A stretch of DNA of 64,000 nucleotides from the NCBI GenBank assembly GCA_002696035.1, contig NZQV01000026.1:248001-312000 (forward strand), given 5' to 3'. The DNA is from Balneola sp. (GTDB lineage: Bacteria > Bacteroidota > Rhodothermia > Balneolales > Balneolaceae). Every line of letters starts with the position of its first letter. Position 1 is the first letter of the stretch. The notes below the pieces were generated by a model. It was not told where the DNA came from and searched no databases. It saw nothing but the letters and a program-made list of their open reading frames with translations. Below, piece after piece: positions 16,067 through 27,151 of the stretch. A program made the position numbers and the translations under genes.

Positions 16067-18538
16067 TTAATCCTCTCCATCTCCTTCGTCGTCTCCTTCT
16101 TCTTCATTTACCACTCTGGTTATAGCGGCTATAGATCCTTCAGAATCGAGGCGCATGATACGAACACCTTGTGTATTTCTACCCATAGTTCGTATTCCTC
16201 CACAATTCATTCGAATGACTTTTCCTTGTTCAGTAATGATCATCAGGTCATCCTGATCTGTTACTTCTTTAAGCCCGATCAGATTGCCGGTTTTGGGTGT
16301 AACCTTAAGTGTGATCACTCCTTTGCCGCCACGGGACTGTTCTCGATAATCTTCTACTTGAGAACGTTTTCCGTATCCATTTTCTGACATGGCGAGAACA
16401 GTTGCTTCATGGGTGTTTTTAATGACAACCATGTCAACGATCTCGTCATTTTTACCGAGTGTCATACCTTTTACACCAGAAGTATTTCTACCCATGTCAC
16501 GAACTTCATTTTCGTGGAATCGAATGGCGCGCCCTCCTTTGTTTGCAAGGATGATCTGGCTTTCTCCATCGGTTAATTCTGCAGCTAATAAGCTGTCGCC
16601 TTCTTTAATATTGATGGCAATAATTCCATCTCTGCGAGGACGACTGTAAGCTTCTAGCGTGGTTTTCTTAACCTGTCCGCCTTTAGTAGTCATAATGATA
16701 GAGTGTTCGTTGATGTAATCCTCATCATCCAGGGTTTTAACAGGAACGAATGCCTTAATGGAATCATCTTTGTCAATGTCGATCAAGTTGACGATAGCAC
16801 GACCTCGAGCCAAACGGCCACCTTCAGGAATTTCATAGACCTTCAACCAATAACACATTCCTTTTTCAGTAAAGAAGAGAATGTAATTATGTGTGGTAGC
16901 TACAAATAAATGTTCTACGTATTCCTCATCGCGGGTTGTGGTTCCCTTCATTCCTTTACCGCCTCTACGTTGGCGACGATATCCGGAAACAGGCATTCGC
17001 TTAATGAAGCCTTTGTTTGAAATAGTTACGACAACGTCTTCATCGGCGATCATATCTTCAATGCTGAAATCATCAGCAGAATGGACAACCTGAGTTCTTC
17101 GTTCATCTCCGTATCGCTTTCTCAGATCTGCAAGCTCTTCTTTAATGATAGAAGTTTGTTCGTCACGATTTGAAAGTATTTCTCGAATTTCAGCGATCTT
17201 GTCAATGATCTCTCTGTACTCACCGTCAATTTTCTCTCTTTCTAATCCGGTGAGTTTTTGTAGACGCATATCCAGGATTGCTTTTGCCTGAATATCGGTA
17301 AGGGCGAACTTGCCTCGAAGTTTAATGTTCGCTTCTTGTGGACTATCTGAGGCACGAATGGTTTTGATGACCTCATCAAGATTATCTAAAGCAATTTTGA
17401 GTCCTTCAAGAATATGAGCACGAGCTTCAGCCTGATCCAGATCGTACATAGTACGACGGATAATAATTTCTACTCGATGTTCTACATAATGATAGATCAG
17501 TTCTTTTAGATCCATCACTTTAGGACGCCCCTTAACAAGCGCAAGACTGATAACCCCAAAAGTAGTCTGCATTTGGGTGTATTTATACAACTGGTTTAGT
17601 ACAACACCAGTATTTGCAGATCGCTTCAGAATAATAACAATGCGAATACCTTCACGGTCAGATTCATCTCTAACTTCAGATATATCAGTAATCTTCTCAT
17701 CATTTACAAGCTGAGCTATTTTCTGAATAAGAGTACTCTTGTTAACCTGATATGGAATTTCTGTGATAACAATTTGTTCACGGTTTCCACGAAGTTCTTC
17801 AGTATTAGCTCGTGCTCTAAGCGTTATTTTTCCACGTCCGGTTTCATAAGCTTCTTTAACACCTTCATACCCATATATGATACCAGCTGTTGGGAAATCA
17901 GGTGCTTTGATATGTTGCATCAATTCCTTGATTTCAATATCAGGATTATCGATGTAAGCATTAACACCATCAATGGTTTCCGTAATGTTATGCGGAGCCA
18001 TGTTGGTTGCCATACCTACCGCAATACCGGAAGCGCCGTTCAGGAGAAGATTTGGTAACATGCTTGGCAGAACTGTTGGTTCTTCCAGCGTATCATCAAA
18101 GTTGAACTGGTAGTCAACAGTTTCTTTGTTGATGTCAGCCAGCATTTCTTCAGAAAGCCGATCCATACGGACTTCTGTATAACGCATGGCCGCCGCGCTG
18201 TCACCATCAATGGATCCAAAGTTTCCCTGACCATCTACTAGCGGATATCGAAGAGAGAAATCCTGAACCATACGTACGATGGAATCATAAACGGCACTAT
18301 CACCATGTGGGTGATATTTACCTAAAACCTCACCAACAATACGGGCACTTTTTTTATAATTTCTGTTATGAAGCATACCCAAGTCATTCATTCCGTACAA
18401 AATACGACGGTGAACAGGCTTTAAACCATCCCGAACATCGGGCAGGGCGCGTGAAACAATCACTGACATCGAATAATCGATGTAGGACGATTGCATTTCG
18501 TCTTCAATAGTTATTGGAATAATTTTTTCTCTGGCCAT
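16067..18538 (-). CDS. gyrA: DNA gyrase subunit A
   Basis: The 823-residue protein has the gyrase A core: [32 protein letters not shown] and catalytic Tyr in [11 protein letters not shown]. Its C-terminal beta-pinwheel carries the GyrA box [13 protein letters not shown], the motif that separates gyrase from topoisomerase IV ParC. A short acidic tail ends the protein. With GyrB it introduces negative supercoils using ATP. It follows gyrB after a 41-base gap on the same strand, so the two form an operon that ends at the terminator near 16003. Confidence 0.97.
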   Translation of the reverse strand: MAREKIIPITIEDEMQSSYIDYSMSVIVSRALPDVRDGLKPVHRRILYGMNDLGMLHNRNYKKSARIVGEVLGKYHPHGDSAVYDSIVRMVQDFSLRYPLVDGQGNFGSIDGDSAAAMRYTEVRMDRLSEEMLADINKETVDYQFNFDDTLEEPTVLPSMLPNLLLNGASGIAVGMATNMAPHNITETIDGVNAYIDNPDIEIKELMQHIKAPDFPTAGIIYGYEGVKEAYETGRGKITLRARANTEELRGNREQIVITEIPYQVNKSTLIQKIAQLVNDEKITDISEVRDESDREGIRIVIILKRSANTGVVLNQLYKYTQMQTTFGVISLALVKGRPKVMDLKELIYHYVEHRVEIIIRRTMYDLDQAEARAHILEGLKIALDNLDEVIKTIRASDSPQEANIKLRGKFALTDIQAKAILDMRLQKLTGLEREKIDGEYREIIDKIAEIREILSNRDEQTSIIKEELADLRKRYGDERRTQVVHSADDFSIEDMIADEDVVVTISNKGFIKRMPVSGYRRQRRGGKGMKGTTTRDEEYVEHLFVATTHNYILFFTEKGMCYWLKVYEIPEGGRLARGRAIVNLIDIDKDDSIKAFVPVKTLDDEDYINEHSIIMTTKGGQVKKTTLEAYSRPRRDGIIAINIKEGDSLLAAELTDGESQIILANKGGRAIRFHENEVRDMGRNTSGVKGMTLGKNDEIVDMVVIKNTHEATVLAMSENGYGKRSQVEDYREQSRGGKGVITLKVTPKTGNLIGLKEVTDQDDLMIITEQGKVIRMNCGGIRTMGRNTQGVRIMRLDSEGSIAAITRVVNEEEGDDEGDGED

Positions 18539-18579
18539 AGGTCAGCTATAAGAGTCAGTTAAAGTCTTTGAGATTAAGT

Positions 18580-20538
<1,959 letters not shown>

Positions 20539-20668
20539 TTAGATGAGTTTATTAACGCAGGAAAATAGAGCTTACACGTGCAAAATCAAAAAAAGGATAG
20601 GTATTTGTTTAAATTATTGCAGATGCGGTTTCTGGGGTAAAATTCGATTCTATAAAAAGGGCTTAAAA

Positions 20669-20696
20669 TGTGGATAAGTTTAAAAAATGTTGATAA
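20669..20696 (+). promoter_or_regulatory. Two DnaA-box-like sites upstream of gyrB
   Basis: TGTGGATAA (20669-20677) is the exact reverse complement of the DnaA box TTATCCACA. TGTTGATAA (20688-20696) has one mismatch, is in the same orientation and starts 19 bases later. The surrounding 270-base gyrB/rpmB gap is AT-rich. Two boxes alone do not prove an origin. They could equally let DnaA regulate gyrBA or rpmB. Confidence 0.5.
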
Positions 20697-20720
20697 AAGG
20701 AATTTTCATGAGCAAAACCG

Positions 20721-20751
20721 TTGAAGTTTGATATTTATAGCTCTATCTTTG
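20721..20751 (+). promoter_or_regulatory. Promoter of the rpmB-rpmG cluster (TTGAAG ... TATCTTTG)
   Basis: TATCTTTG at 20744-20751 matches TAnnTTTG exactly, and TTG at 20721 sits 20 bases upstream, as in the tRNA-Asp promoter. Transcription would start near 20758, about 30 bases before the rpmB ATG. Confidence 0.6.
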
Positions 20752-20786
20752 GTGTCTATTTTCATTATGAATTAACGGATTTAAGT

Positions 20787-21032
20787 ATGTCGCGAAAAGA
20801 CGATATTACAGGAAAAGGAGCTTTAAACGGTTACCGGTCTTCAAAGTCTAACAACAAGACAAAGCATCGCTTTCAATTGAACTTGCAAAAGCGTCGTTTT
20901 TATGTACCTGAAGAAGATCGTTGGGTAACGCTTAAAGTTTCTGCGAAAACAGTAAGAACAATCAACAAGAAGGGAATTTCTGCGGTATTGAAAGAAGCGC
21001 GGAAAAAAGGAACTCTTTTAAAAGAGGTATAG
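20787..21032 (+). CDS. rpmB: 50S ribosomal protein L28
   Basis: 81 residues from the ATG at 20787 ([20 protein letters not shown]), with the L28 core [20 protein letters not shown]. The open frame reaches further back to a TTG at 20721, but those residues overlap the promoter and do not belong to L28. The two CxxC zinc ligands of the C+ form are absent (KDDITGKG in place of KCEICGKG), so this is the zinc-free type. It heads the rpmB-rpmG-DUF4295 cluster. Confidence 0.95.
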   Translation: MSRKDDITGKGALNGYRSSKSNNKTKHRFQLNLQKRRFYVPEEDRWVTLKVSAKTVRTINKKGISAVLKEARKKGTLLKEV

Positions 21033-21036
21033 AACC

Positions 21037-21201
21037 ATGGCAAAAGGAAACAGAGTTCAGGTTATTTTAGAGTGTACCGAAAAACCCGGTTCATCTCGCT
21101 ACGTAACTACTAAGAACAGAAGAACCACCACGGAACGACTTGAACTGAAAAAGTACAATCCGGTTCTTCGAAAACACACCATCCACAAAGAAATTAAATA
21201 A
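21037..21201 (+). CDS. rpmG: 50S ribosomal protein L33
   Basis: 54 residues, starting [20 protein letters not shown], then [20 protein letters not shown] and ending HKEIK. This is the usual L33 pattern. Only one Cys is present, so it is the zinc-independent form usual in this lineage. It starts four bases after the rpmB stop. The gene is too short for many gene finders. Confidence 0.95.
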   Translation: MAKGNRVQVILECTEKPGSSRYVTTKNRRTTTERLELKKYNPVLRKHTIHKEIK

Positions 21202-21209
21202 CCAGAATT

Positions 21210-21380
21210 ATGGCTAAGCAACAAGCATTTGGACAAGACGCGTTACAAGCGAAGGCAGCTCACCGAAAAATGGCAAAGGTTATTATTTCTACCAAAAATG
21301 ATAAGGGGAAATACGCCTACAAAGAGGTGATGATTGACCAGGATAATGTGAAAGAATTTATTCAGCAAAATAAAAGCTGA
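21210..21380 (+). CDS. DUF4295 family small basic protein
   Basis: 56 residues (MAKQQAFGQDALQAKAAHRK... MAKVIISTKNDKGKYAYKEV ... FIQQNKS). The position directly after rpmB and rpmG, and the basic N-terminus followed by a Y-K-E-rich beta hairpin, match DUF4295. That family sits in the same place across Bacteroidota and is presumed ribosome-associated. Its role is not established. Spacing to rpmG is eight bases, and a terminator follows. Confidence 0.85.
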   Translation: MAKQQAFGQDALQAKAAHRKMAKVIISTKNDKGKYAYKEVMIDQDNVKEFIQQNKS

Positions 21381-21403
21381 TCGGAATTCATTGAAGAATA
21401 GAT

Positions 21404-21440
21404 AAGGTTACGCAATAAACATTGTGTAACCTTTTTTTTT
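21404..21440 (+). terminator. Rho-independent terminator after rpmB-rpmG-DUF4295
   Basis: AAGGTTACGCAAT (21404-21416) pairs with ATTGTGTAACCTT (21421-21433; one G:U) over a four-base loop. Seven further Ts follow. Confidence 0.88.
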
Positions 21441-21468
21441 GATTATTTTCTGCCAAGGAGGAAACATT

Positions 21469-21927
21469 ATGACAATTAAAGAACAGATCATTTCAGATAT
21501 CAAAGAGGCCATGAAAGCCAAAGAACAGGATAAATTACTTGTTCTCAGGTCTCTCAAAGCCAAGCTGATGGAAAAAGAGATCAGCGAACGCAAAGGTGGT
21601 GAAGCAGAACTTTCTGACGAACAAGCCATCGAAGTGTTGATGAAAGCCGCCAAGCAACGGAAAGAATCCATAGAGCAGTTTGAGGAAGGGAATCGGGACG
21701 ACCTTGCTGAGAATGAGAAAAAAGAACTGAAGATCATTGAAGCCTATCTGCCTGAAATGATGGGAGAAGATGAAGTCCGGAAAGTGGTAAAGGAAAAAGT
21801 GAAAGCTCTTGGCGCTTCCGGAATGGAACATATGGGCAAAGTAATGGGTGCCCTGATGGGAGAGTTGAAAGGAAAAGCCGAAGGTTCTCTCATAAGTAAG
21901 GTCGTGAAAGAAGAGCTTGAGGGATAA
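21469..21927 (+). CDS. GatB/YqeY domain protein
   Basis: 152 residues with the YqeY layout: N-terminal helical part (MTIKEQIISDIKEAMKAKE... VLRSLKAKL) and the C-terminal domain related to the tRNA-binding tail of GatB (LGASGMEHMGKVMGALM). The exact function is unknown, although an amidotransferase/tRNA link is implied. The start is fixed by an unusually good AAGGAGG Shine-Dalgarno at 21455-21461, seven bases before the ATG; the frame otherwise runs back to a TTG at 21439. It is the first gene of yqeY-cvpA-tyrS-xth. Confidence 0.9.
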   Translation: MTIKEQIISDIKEAMKAKEQDKLLVLRSLKAKLMEKEISERKGGEAELSDEQAIEVLMKAAKQRKESIEQFEEGNRDDLAENEKKELKIIEAYLPEMMGEDEVRKVVKEKVKALGASGMEHMGKVMGALMGELKGKAEGSLISKVVKEELEG

Positions 21928-21932
21928 TTCTG

Positions 21933-22520
21933 ATGCCCATCCTGGATCTTATAATCGCAACGCCCATTTTGTATTTCTTATATAAAGGCGCCGTTAACGG
22001 TTTTGTAAAAGAGGTCCTGAACATTGTAGGTATCATACTTGCCATTTTTCTTACGTTCAATTATCTGGACGCTTTCACAGGAATCATAGCTCCGATCTTT
22101 GAGGAAGGTGCATCCTACGTTCCCTTTCTTTCTGGAGTTATTTTGTTTGTAGGAACTCTCGCAGTGGTAGCACTTATTGCATACGGAACCAAAGAATTCC
22201 TGAAAGCCGTCAAACTAAGTTTTGTCAACCGAATATTGGGAGCATCCTTCGGAGCTTTGAAAAGCGGGATGGTCGTAAGTGCAATTCTTTTACTTTTAGC
22301 AGGGTTTAATATCCCTAAAGATGAAGCCAGGCAAGATTCATATCTTTATCCTTATGTGATCTATTTAGCACCCTTTGCTTACAATGGAGTAGCACTTATA
22401 TATCCCGGAGCAGAAAACTATACGGAAACGCTCAAAAAGAATATTGGGAAATATAATCCATTGGAGAACATCCCTTTTCTAAACGAATTACAAGAACAAA
22501 AAGCTAACCAAGATAATTAA
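21933..22520 (+). CDS. CvpA family membrane protein
   Basis: The 195-residue protein has four predicted transmembrane helices (about residues 1-20, 28-48, 65-85, 103-122). It begins MPILDLIIATPILYFLYKGA and has GFVKEVLNIVG in the first loop, the CvpA pattern. CvpA is needed for colicin V export in E. coli and more generally for envelope homeostasis; its mechanism is unresolved. It lies five bases after yqeY and touches tyrS with no gap. Confidence 0.85.
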   Translation: MPILDLIIATPILYFLYKGAVNGFVKEVLNIVGIILAIFLTFNYLDAFTGIIAPIFEEGASYVPFLSGVILFVGTLAVVALIAYGTKEFLKAVKLSFVNRILGASFGALKSGMVVSAILLLLAGFNIPKDEARQDSYLYPYVIYLAPFAYNGVALIYPGAENYTETLKKNIGKYNPLENIPFLNELQEQKANQDN

Positions 22521-23735
22521 ATGGCATTTTTACCTGTTGAGGAGCAACTAGAGATCATCCGCCGTGGAACCACAGAAATAGTTCCGGAAGATGAACTCGT
22601 TGAAAAGCTCAAGAAATCCAGAAAAGAAAATAAGCCCCTTAAAATTAAGCTGGGCGTAGACCCTACCCGTCCTGACCTTCACCTTGGCCACTCGGTGATA
22701 CTCCGAAAAATGCGGCAGTTTCAGGATCTCGGACATGAGGTAATTCTCATTATCGGAGGATTTACAGCTATGATCGGGGATCCCACCGGACAAAATAAAA
22801 CTCGTCCGCCATTGACGATGGAAGAGGTTAGAGAAAACGCTGAGACCTATATCGAACAGGCGAACAGTATCCTGGATGAAAGCAAACTCACGCTCACCAA
22901 TAATTACGACTGGCTTGGGGAGATGGATTTCATGGATGTCATCAAGTTATCGTCCAAGCTTACCGTTGCTCGCATGATAGAGCGGGATGATTTTTCTAAG
23001 CGGTTTGAAAATAATGAGCCGATCTCATTGCATGAATTCTTGTATCCTTTGGCGCAGGGACAGGATTCGGTCCATCTGAAATCTGATGTGGAGCTGGGTG
23101 GAACCGATCAGAAATTCAACCTTTTGGTAGGGCGTCAGCTTCAAAAAGAAGATGGTCAGGAGCCACAGGTTTGCCTGATGATGCCGTTGCTGGTGGGAAC
23201 CGATGGCACTGCGAAAATGTCCAAATCGTACGATAATTACATTGGCATCAACGAGGAGCCAAATGATATGTACGGAAAATCACTTTCCATTCCCGATGAT
23301 CTTATCTACACCTATTACGAATTGGTAACGGATATCAAGACCGAAAATCTTCCCGCAATGAAGGAGAAAATTGAAAACGATCCGAGAAACGCCAAGCATG
23401 ATCTGGCGTTCACCATCGTGAGAATGTATCACGGAGAAGCGGCCGCCAAAGCAGCCAAAGAACACTTCGAGAAAACTGTTATCAATAAAGAAGTTCCTGA
23501 TGATGCTCCTGAGTTTGCTTTTGAAACCGGCGTAGAATTACGGTTGTTGGATATTATTTCTGAAACTGGATTCACCTCCAGCAATGGAGAAACCAAGCGC
23601 ATGATGAAGCAGGGCGGTGTCAGCATTGATGACAAAAAAATCACCAACAAAGGCTATTCCATCACCTTTAAAGCTGGCGATGAATACACCCTGAAAGTTG
23701 GAAAACGAAATTTTGGAATTATAAAAGCGAAATAA
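22521..23735 (+). CDS. tyrS: Tyrosyl-tRNA synthetase
   Basis: 404 residues of the TyrS type with class I signatures HLGHS (in [15 protein letters not shown]) and KMSKS ([13 protein letters not shown]). A C-terminal S4 RNA-binding domain is present ([19 protein letters not shown]). It charges tRNA-Tyr in the cytosol. The ATG follows the cvpA stop without a spacer, so translation is coupled and there is no room for a T-box or other leader. Confidence 0.96.
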   Translation: MAFLPVEEQLEIIRRGTTEIVPEDELVEKLKKSRKENKPLKIKLGVDPTRPDLHLGHSVILRKMRQFQDLGHEVILIIGGFTAMIGDPTGQNKTRPPLTMEEVRENAETYIEQANSILDESKLTLTNNYDWLGEMDFMDVIKLSSKLTVARMIERDDFSKRFENNEPISLHEFLYPLAQGQDSVHLKSDVELGGTDQKFNLLVGRQLQKEDGQEPQVCLMMPLLVGTDGTAKMSKSYDNYIGINEEPNDMYGKSLSIPDDLIYTYYELVTDIKTENLPAMKEKIENDPRNAKHDLAFTIVRMYHGEAAAKAAKEHFEKTVINKEVPDDAPEFAFETGVELRLLDIISETGFTSSNGETKRMMKQGGVSIDDKKITNKGYSITFKAGDEYTLKVGKRNFGIIKAK

Positions 23736-23739
23736 GCAG

Positions 23740-24507
23740 TTGATCAAAATTAGTTCGTACAATGTAAACGGAATTCGTGCAGCTCACCGAAAAGGCTTTA
23801 CCGACTGGGTAGAGGAAAGTGATCCTGATATCATCTGTATTCAGGAATTGCGGGCGTTGGAAAAACAGATTCCCAAAGCCATCAAAGAGCTGGAATACCA
23901 CGAGGCCTATCACGTGGCGGAAAAAAAGGGATATTCGGGAGTGGCAATCTACTCCAAACAGGAACCGCTGAAAGTGGAAGAAGGTATTGGCGAAGACTGG
24001 ATCGATGCAGAAGGTCGGGTGATAATGACGGAATTTGAGAAATTCAGAGTTTTCAGTATCTATGCCCCTAGTGGCACCACAGGAGACATTCGCCAAGACA
24101 TGAAAATGGATTTTTTGGATAAATTCATTCAATTTGGAGAACGGTTCACCCAAGATGAAAAGCCGACGGTTTTTTGTGGAGATTTCAATATTTGTCATAC
24201 CGAAATTGATATCCACAACCCAAGCAAACAGCACAAAACCTCCGGATTTTTAGCCGAAGAACGCCAATGGGTCACTGATTTTCTGGAAAGAGGCTATGAA
24301 GATGTATTCCGAAACCTTCATCCCGGAAAAGAAGATCTGTACAGCTGGTGGAGTTACCGGGCGGCCAGTAAGGAGCGAAATAAAGGCTGGAGGATCGATT
24401 ATCATCTGGCGACACCTGAATTAGCAAAAAAGGCCGTTAATGCCGAAATTGAGATGAAATGGGATCTGTCGGATCATGCGCCGGTGACTATTACGTACGA
24501 ATTATAA
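23740..24507 (+). CDS. xth: Exodeoxyribonuclease III / AP endonuclease
   Basis: The 255-residue protein has the ExoIII signatures: IKISSYNVNGIRAAHRKG at the N-terminus, CIQELRA with the Mg-binding Glu, SIYAPSG, CGDFNICHTEID and the final SDHAPVTI with the catalytic Asp-His. It repairs abasic sites. The start is a TTG at 23740, chosen because the family begins exactly here and no ATG or GTG lies in frame close by. It sits four bases after tyrS as the last gene of the operon. Confidence 0.92.
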   Translation: MIKISSYNVNGIRAAHRKGFTDWVEESDPDIICIQELRALEKQIPKAIKELEYHEAYHVAEKKGYSGVAIYSKQEPLKVEEGIGEDWIDAEGRVIMTEFEKFRVFSIYAPSGTTGDIRQDMKMDFLDKFIQFGERFTQDEKPTVFCGDFNICHTEIDIHNPSKQHKTSGFLAEERQWVTDFLERGYEDVFRNLHPGKEDLYSWWSYRAASKERNKGWRIDYHLATPELAKKAVNAEIEMKWDLSDHAPVTITYEL

Positions 24508-24558
24508 CGAACGATAGCCTTGTACTTGAAGTTATTCGGGTAGCTTAAAACTGAGATT

Positions 24559-25014
24559 ATGGGAACACATTTTAAAGGAAATAAAGAAGTTCAGAAAACG
24601 CTGAATGCGTTCATCAAGCTCACCCGCGCAAGTGAAAGTGTAAACGGCCGGTTGGCCCGACATTTATCCGATGCCAATCTCACCGTCAGTCAATTTGGGA
24701 CACTGGAAGCCTTGCTTCATCTTGGTCCGCTAAATCAAAGAGAGCTTGGGCAGAAACTGCTGAAAAGCGGAGGGAATATCACGCTGGTTATCGATAACCT
24801 TCAAAAAAACGGGTTGGTAGAAAAGAAAACCGATCCCAGCGATCGACGTGCTGTCATCATTTCACTCACCAAAAAAGGACGGGATTTTATCGAAGATTTC
24901 TTCCCTCAGCATCTTGAAAAGATCAAAGAAGAATTCTCTGTTCTTACCACTGAGGAAAAAGAGCAGCTGGCCAATATTTGTAAAAAGCTCGGAAAGAAAC
25001 CCGAGGAAGAATAG
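24559..25014 (+). CDS. MarR family transcriptional regulator
   Basis: 151 residues with the MarR winged helix: LTVSQFGTLEALLHLGPLN, QRELGQKLLKSGGNITLVID (recognition helix region), and the wing LVEKKTDPSDRRAVIISLT. It should bind DNA as a dimer and respond to a small ligand or thiol stress. The neighbouring phosphodiesterase gene starts 115 bases downstream. No obvious pump or redox target lies adjacent, so the regulon is unknown. Confidence 0.9.
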   Translation: MGTHFKGNKEVQKTLNAFIKLTRASESVNGRLARHLSDANLTVSQFGTLEALLHLGPLNQRELGQKLLKSGGNITLVIDNLQKNGLVEKKTDPSDRRAVIISLTKKGRDFIEDFFPQHLEKIKEEFSVLTTEEKEQLANICKKLGKKPEEE

Positions 25015-25128
25015 CTCGGCACGAATTCAGATGGTATTTAGCGCAGATTTTCCCGGCTGAATTGCAGTTCAGGTTTTTAAATGTTACTCTTTTAGTGAAC
25101 GGAATTTCTGACTCAAAGAAATCACATT

Positions 25129-25617
25129 ATGCTGATTGGTCTCATTTCTGACACCCACGATCACGTCCCAAACATCAAAAAAGCCGTAGCTGAATTCAAA
25201 AAGCGAAAGGTAGATCTGGTGCTGCACGCCGGCGATTATTGCAGTCCCTTCACCATCCCCGAATTTGAAGGCCTGAACCTGAAAGGCATCTTTGGTAACA
25301 ACGATGGCGACAAATACCTGCTCATCTCAAAATTCAATGAAATTGGAGCCGAAATAGCGGGCGATTTTTTAAAAGTGAAAGCTGGTGGACTGTTGATCGC
25401 GCTTTACCACGGGACGTACGCTGAAATTACAGATTCTCTGTGTCACTCGGGTAGATATGATATTGTGGTAAGCGGCCATATCCATGAACAAGTAAACCGC
25501 GTGATTGACGAAACAATGCACATCAATCCCGGAACTGCGCATGGATTCGGTGAAGAAGCAAGCATCGCATTTTTGGATACGGAAACAAAAGAAGTGGAAT
25601 TTGTAACACTTAACTAA
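25129..25617 (+). CDS. YfcE/MJ0936 family metallophosphodiesterase
   Basis: 162 residues with all metal-binding blocks of the YfcE type: MLIGLISDTHDHVPN, LHAGDYCSPF, IFGNNDGD, LYHGTY and VSGHIHEQVN. Enzymes of this family hydrolyse phosphodiesters with Mn2+ in vitro. The physiological substrate is not known. It appears to be a single-gene unit. Confidence 0.88.
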   Translation: MLIGLISDTHDHVPNIKKAVAEFKKRKVDLVLHAGDYCSPFTIPEFEGLNLKGIFGNNDGDKYLLISKFNEIGAEIAGDFLKVKAGGLLIALYHGTYAEITDSLCHSGRYDIVVSGHIHEQVNRVIDETMHINPGTAHGFGEEASIAFLDTETKEVEFVTLN

Positions 25618-25688
25618 TGTGATTGCGGAATTTTAATAGTCCTTGAGTGTCTTCCTGAGCGTTTTCAATGGTGATTAGGATTACGCGA

Positions 25689-25704
25689 CCCCGACTTCTC
25701 GGGG
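25689..25704. repeat. Short hairpin CCCCGA-CTTC-TCGGGG
   Basis: A 6-base stem with a 4-base loop in the gap before the DUF308-like gene. Similar CCCGA-N4-TCGGG hairpins occur at 61459-61472 and, as TCCCGA-TTTT-TCGGGA, near 44375-44388. No T-tract follows, so it is not an ordinary terminator. Confidence 0.5.
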
Positions 25705-25734
25705 CAAAGGTTGAATTACTGAATTGTGTTTTAC

Positions 25735-25797
25735 GTTGAGATCCTTCGCGTTAGGCAAGTTCTCATGGCAGATATTTGATGCGCTCAGGATGACAAC
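25735..25797 (-). repeat. Extragenic repeat, GTTGTCA-CTGAGC family, copy 1
   Basis: Read on the minus strand, this starts GTTGTCATCCTGAGCGC and ends CGCGAAGGATCTCAAC. The copy at 63922-63991 has the same ends (GTTGTCACTCTGAGCAC and CGCGAAGAGTCTCAA) and a similar length. Only the ends are well kept, which is typical of mobile non-coding repeats. Confidence 0.7.
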
Positions 25798-25831
25798 TTT
25801 AAAAATATTAACAACTGGTAAAATAGCACAC

Positions 25832-26317
25832 ATGTTTAAACAAATTGAAGTTAATATAGGCGGGAAGTCCAAAGAGCAGAAAATTGTAAATGTGCTGCTT
25901 ACTTTGGCAACAGGAATTCTTACGCTGATCTTCCCCAATTTCCTCTACCTGATCGCCGGAGGTTATTTGTTGGCACTTGGGTTGATGTTTATAGCATTCC
26001 GATTTCCGGGAGGCGTAGCGGCTTTACCTATTGTAGCCGGAATTTTGATCTTCATTTTTCCGGAATTGATTCCATTTACTTTTGCCGGTTTCCTGGGTTT
26101 ATTTGGGCTGTTGATGCTCTTTGGACTATCTCTGAGCGTATTAGGAATAATTACTCTCATCATAGCGATAGGAATTATAATGAATCCCGATTCGGTGGCC
26201 TATTTTATAGCATTCTTTATGCTGACCTACGCAGTTTCCAACCTCATTCAATTTTACAAGCAGTGGAAGAATAAGGGTCCTAAAGAAAAAGGAGATGGGG
26301 AAATAGTTATTGAGTAA
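25832..26317 (+). CDS. HdeD/DUF308-like small membrane protein
   Basis: From the ATG at 25832 the product has about 161 residues with five to six hydrophobic segments rich in Gly, Leu and Ile. A short charged N-terminus (MFKQIEVNIGGKSKEQKIVN) and a Lys/Glu-rich C-terminal tail flank them. The helix-pair pattern resembles the DUF308/HdeD family, but the match is loose. The frame runs back to 25724, yet that part is the repeat-bearing spacer, so the later start is used. Function unknown. Confidence 0.6.
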   Translation: MFKQIEVNIGGKSKEQKIVNVLLTLATGILTLIFPNFLYLIAGGYLLALGLMFIAFRFPGGVAALPIVAGILIFIFPELIPFTFAGFLGLFGLLMLFGLSLSVLGIITLIIAIGIIMNPDSVAYFIAFFMLTYAVSNLIQFYKQWKNKGPKEKGDGEIVIE

Positions 26318-26407
26318 TCAGTAGAGAGAAAGCATCAGGAAATACAATCGTTGCCAAAAGAGCAGTTTTGTGCCAAGCGATAAAAGTCTTGTCAGTACAA
26401 AATATCC

Positions 26408-26473
26408 TCAAGTCTGAAGACTTGACCTGCTAATGCTTTTCAGTCACCGCGTTCGCTCAAGACTGAAAAAATC
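26408..26473. repeat. Two-hairpin extragenic repeat, copy A
   Basis: Hairpin 1 is TCAAGTCTGAAGACTTGA (26408-26425). Hairpin 2 has stem TTTTCAGTC (26437-26445) and GACTGAAAA (26461-26469) around a 15-base loop that contains TCGCTCAA. The copy at 36412-36476 has identical stems, the same 15-base loop length and the same orientation. It occupies the gap between the DUF308-like gene and the methyltransferase gene. Confidence 0.85.
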
Positions 26474-26517
26474 CATAAATACTGTAAGAGAAATCACCCA
26501 TCAAAAATCGATAATCA

Positions 26518-27075
26518 TCAATCACGATTAACCGCTTCATAAATAAAATAGGGCGGGATGTTCTTCCAGCAGAATTCGGTAGTGAAGTTTCCAAAAGCCT
26601 CGTTGAGTGGATCCTTTAAGTGGCCGGAAGTTTGGTAAGCCAGAAAAGAGCCTTCATCCCGAAGCACCTGTCTGGTTTTAGAAAGAATATCGATCTTCAT
26701 ATCCCAGTCAAAGAAAGAGAACGGAATTCCGGACACCACATGATCCACATTCCCAAGGGTGTCATCAGGCAGGAGTTCAATGAGGTCTTCCACGGATTCA
26801 TGAAAAACGGTAAGACGGTTGTCGTCAATTTTGTTTAACAGGTCGGCAAAATTATCATTGGTTTCGAAAACGAAGAGCTTGGCGTCTGGCCGCATTTGTT
26901 TAAGAAAATGATTGGTGAAAACCCCGGTGCCGCCGCCATACTCAACAATCACATCCGTAGTGGCGAAATCGATATGTTCGCAGAGTTTGCGAATACAATA
27001 TTTTGAAGATGGAGTAATAGATGCAACATCTTTATCGGTTGCAAATGATTTCAAAAACTCGATCGTGCCTTTCAT
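26518..27075 (-). CDS. Class I SAM-dependent methyltransferase, PmtA-like
   Basis: The 185-residue protein starts with a helical lead and SITPSSKYCIRKL, followed by the SAM motif VIVEYGGGTGVFTNHFL (about residues 42-58). It then has the acidic FVFETN and a post-motif HVVSGIPFSFF. The PSS...E.GGGTG..T...VSG.P pattern matches the phospholipid N-methyltransferase (PmtA) / KsgA-like group. It may methylate phosphatidylethanolamine, but that is inference. An rRNA methyltransferase is less likely because the catalytic NPPY-type motif is absent. Confidence 0.7.
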   Translation of the reverse strand: MKGTIEFLKSFATDKDVASITPSSKYCIRKLCEHIDFATTDVIVEYGGGTGVFTNHFLKQMRPDAKLFVFETNDNFADLLNKIDDNRLTVFHESVEDLIELLPDDTLGNVDHVVSGIPFSFFDWDMKIDILSKTRQVLRDEGSFLAYQTSGHLKDPLNEAFGNFTTEFCWKNIPPYFIYEAVNRD

Positions 27076-27151
27076 GAATTGTGTATTTGTTTAATGATTG
27101 AATAGTTAACAGAGGCATTATATCAATAAAAAAAGAATATCCATTAACCAG

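Noticed and set aside
20568-20583. Third parS-like site around ACACGTGCAA
   Set aside because: Only the CACGTG core and a few outer bases agree; too degenerate beside the two perfect sites.
20787-21201. Zinc-free L28 and L33 as a zinc-starvation (Zur) paralogue cluster
   Set aside because: The Cys-poor forms and the DUF4295 neighbour are the normal arrangement in this lineage, and no Zur-like site is seen.
22500-22525. T-box or leader riboswitch for tyrS
   Set aside because: tyrS begins directly at the cvpA stop, leaving no leader.
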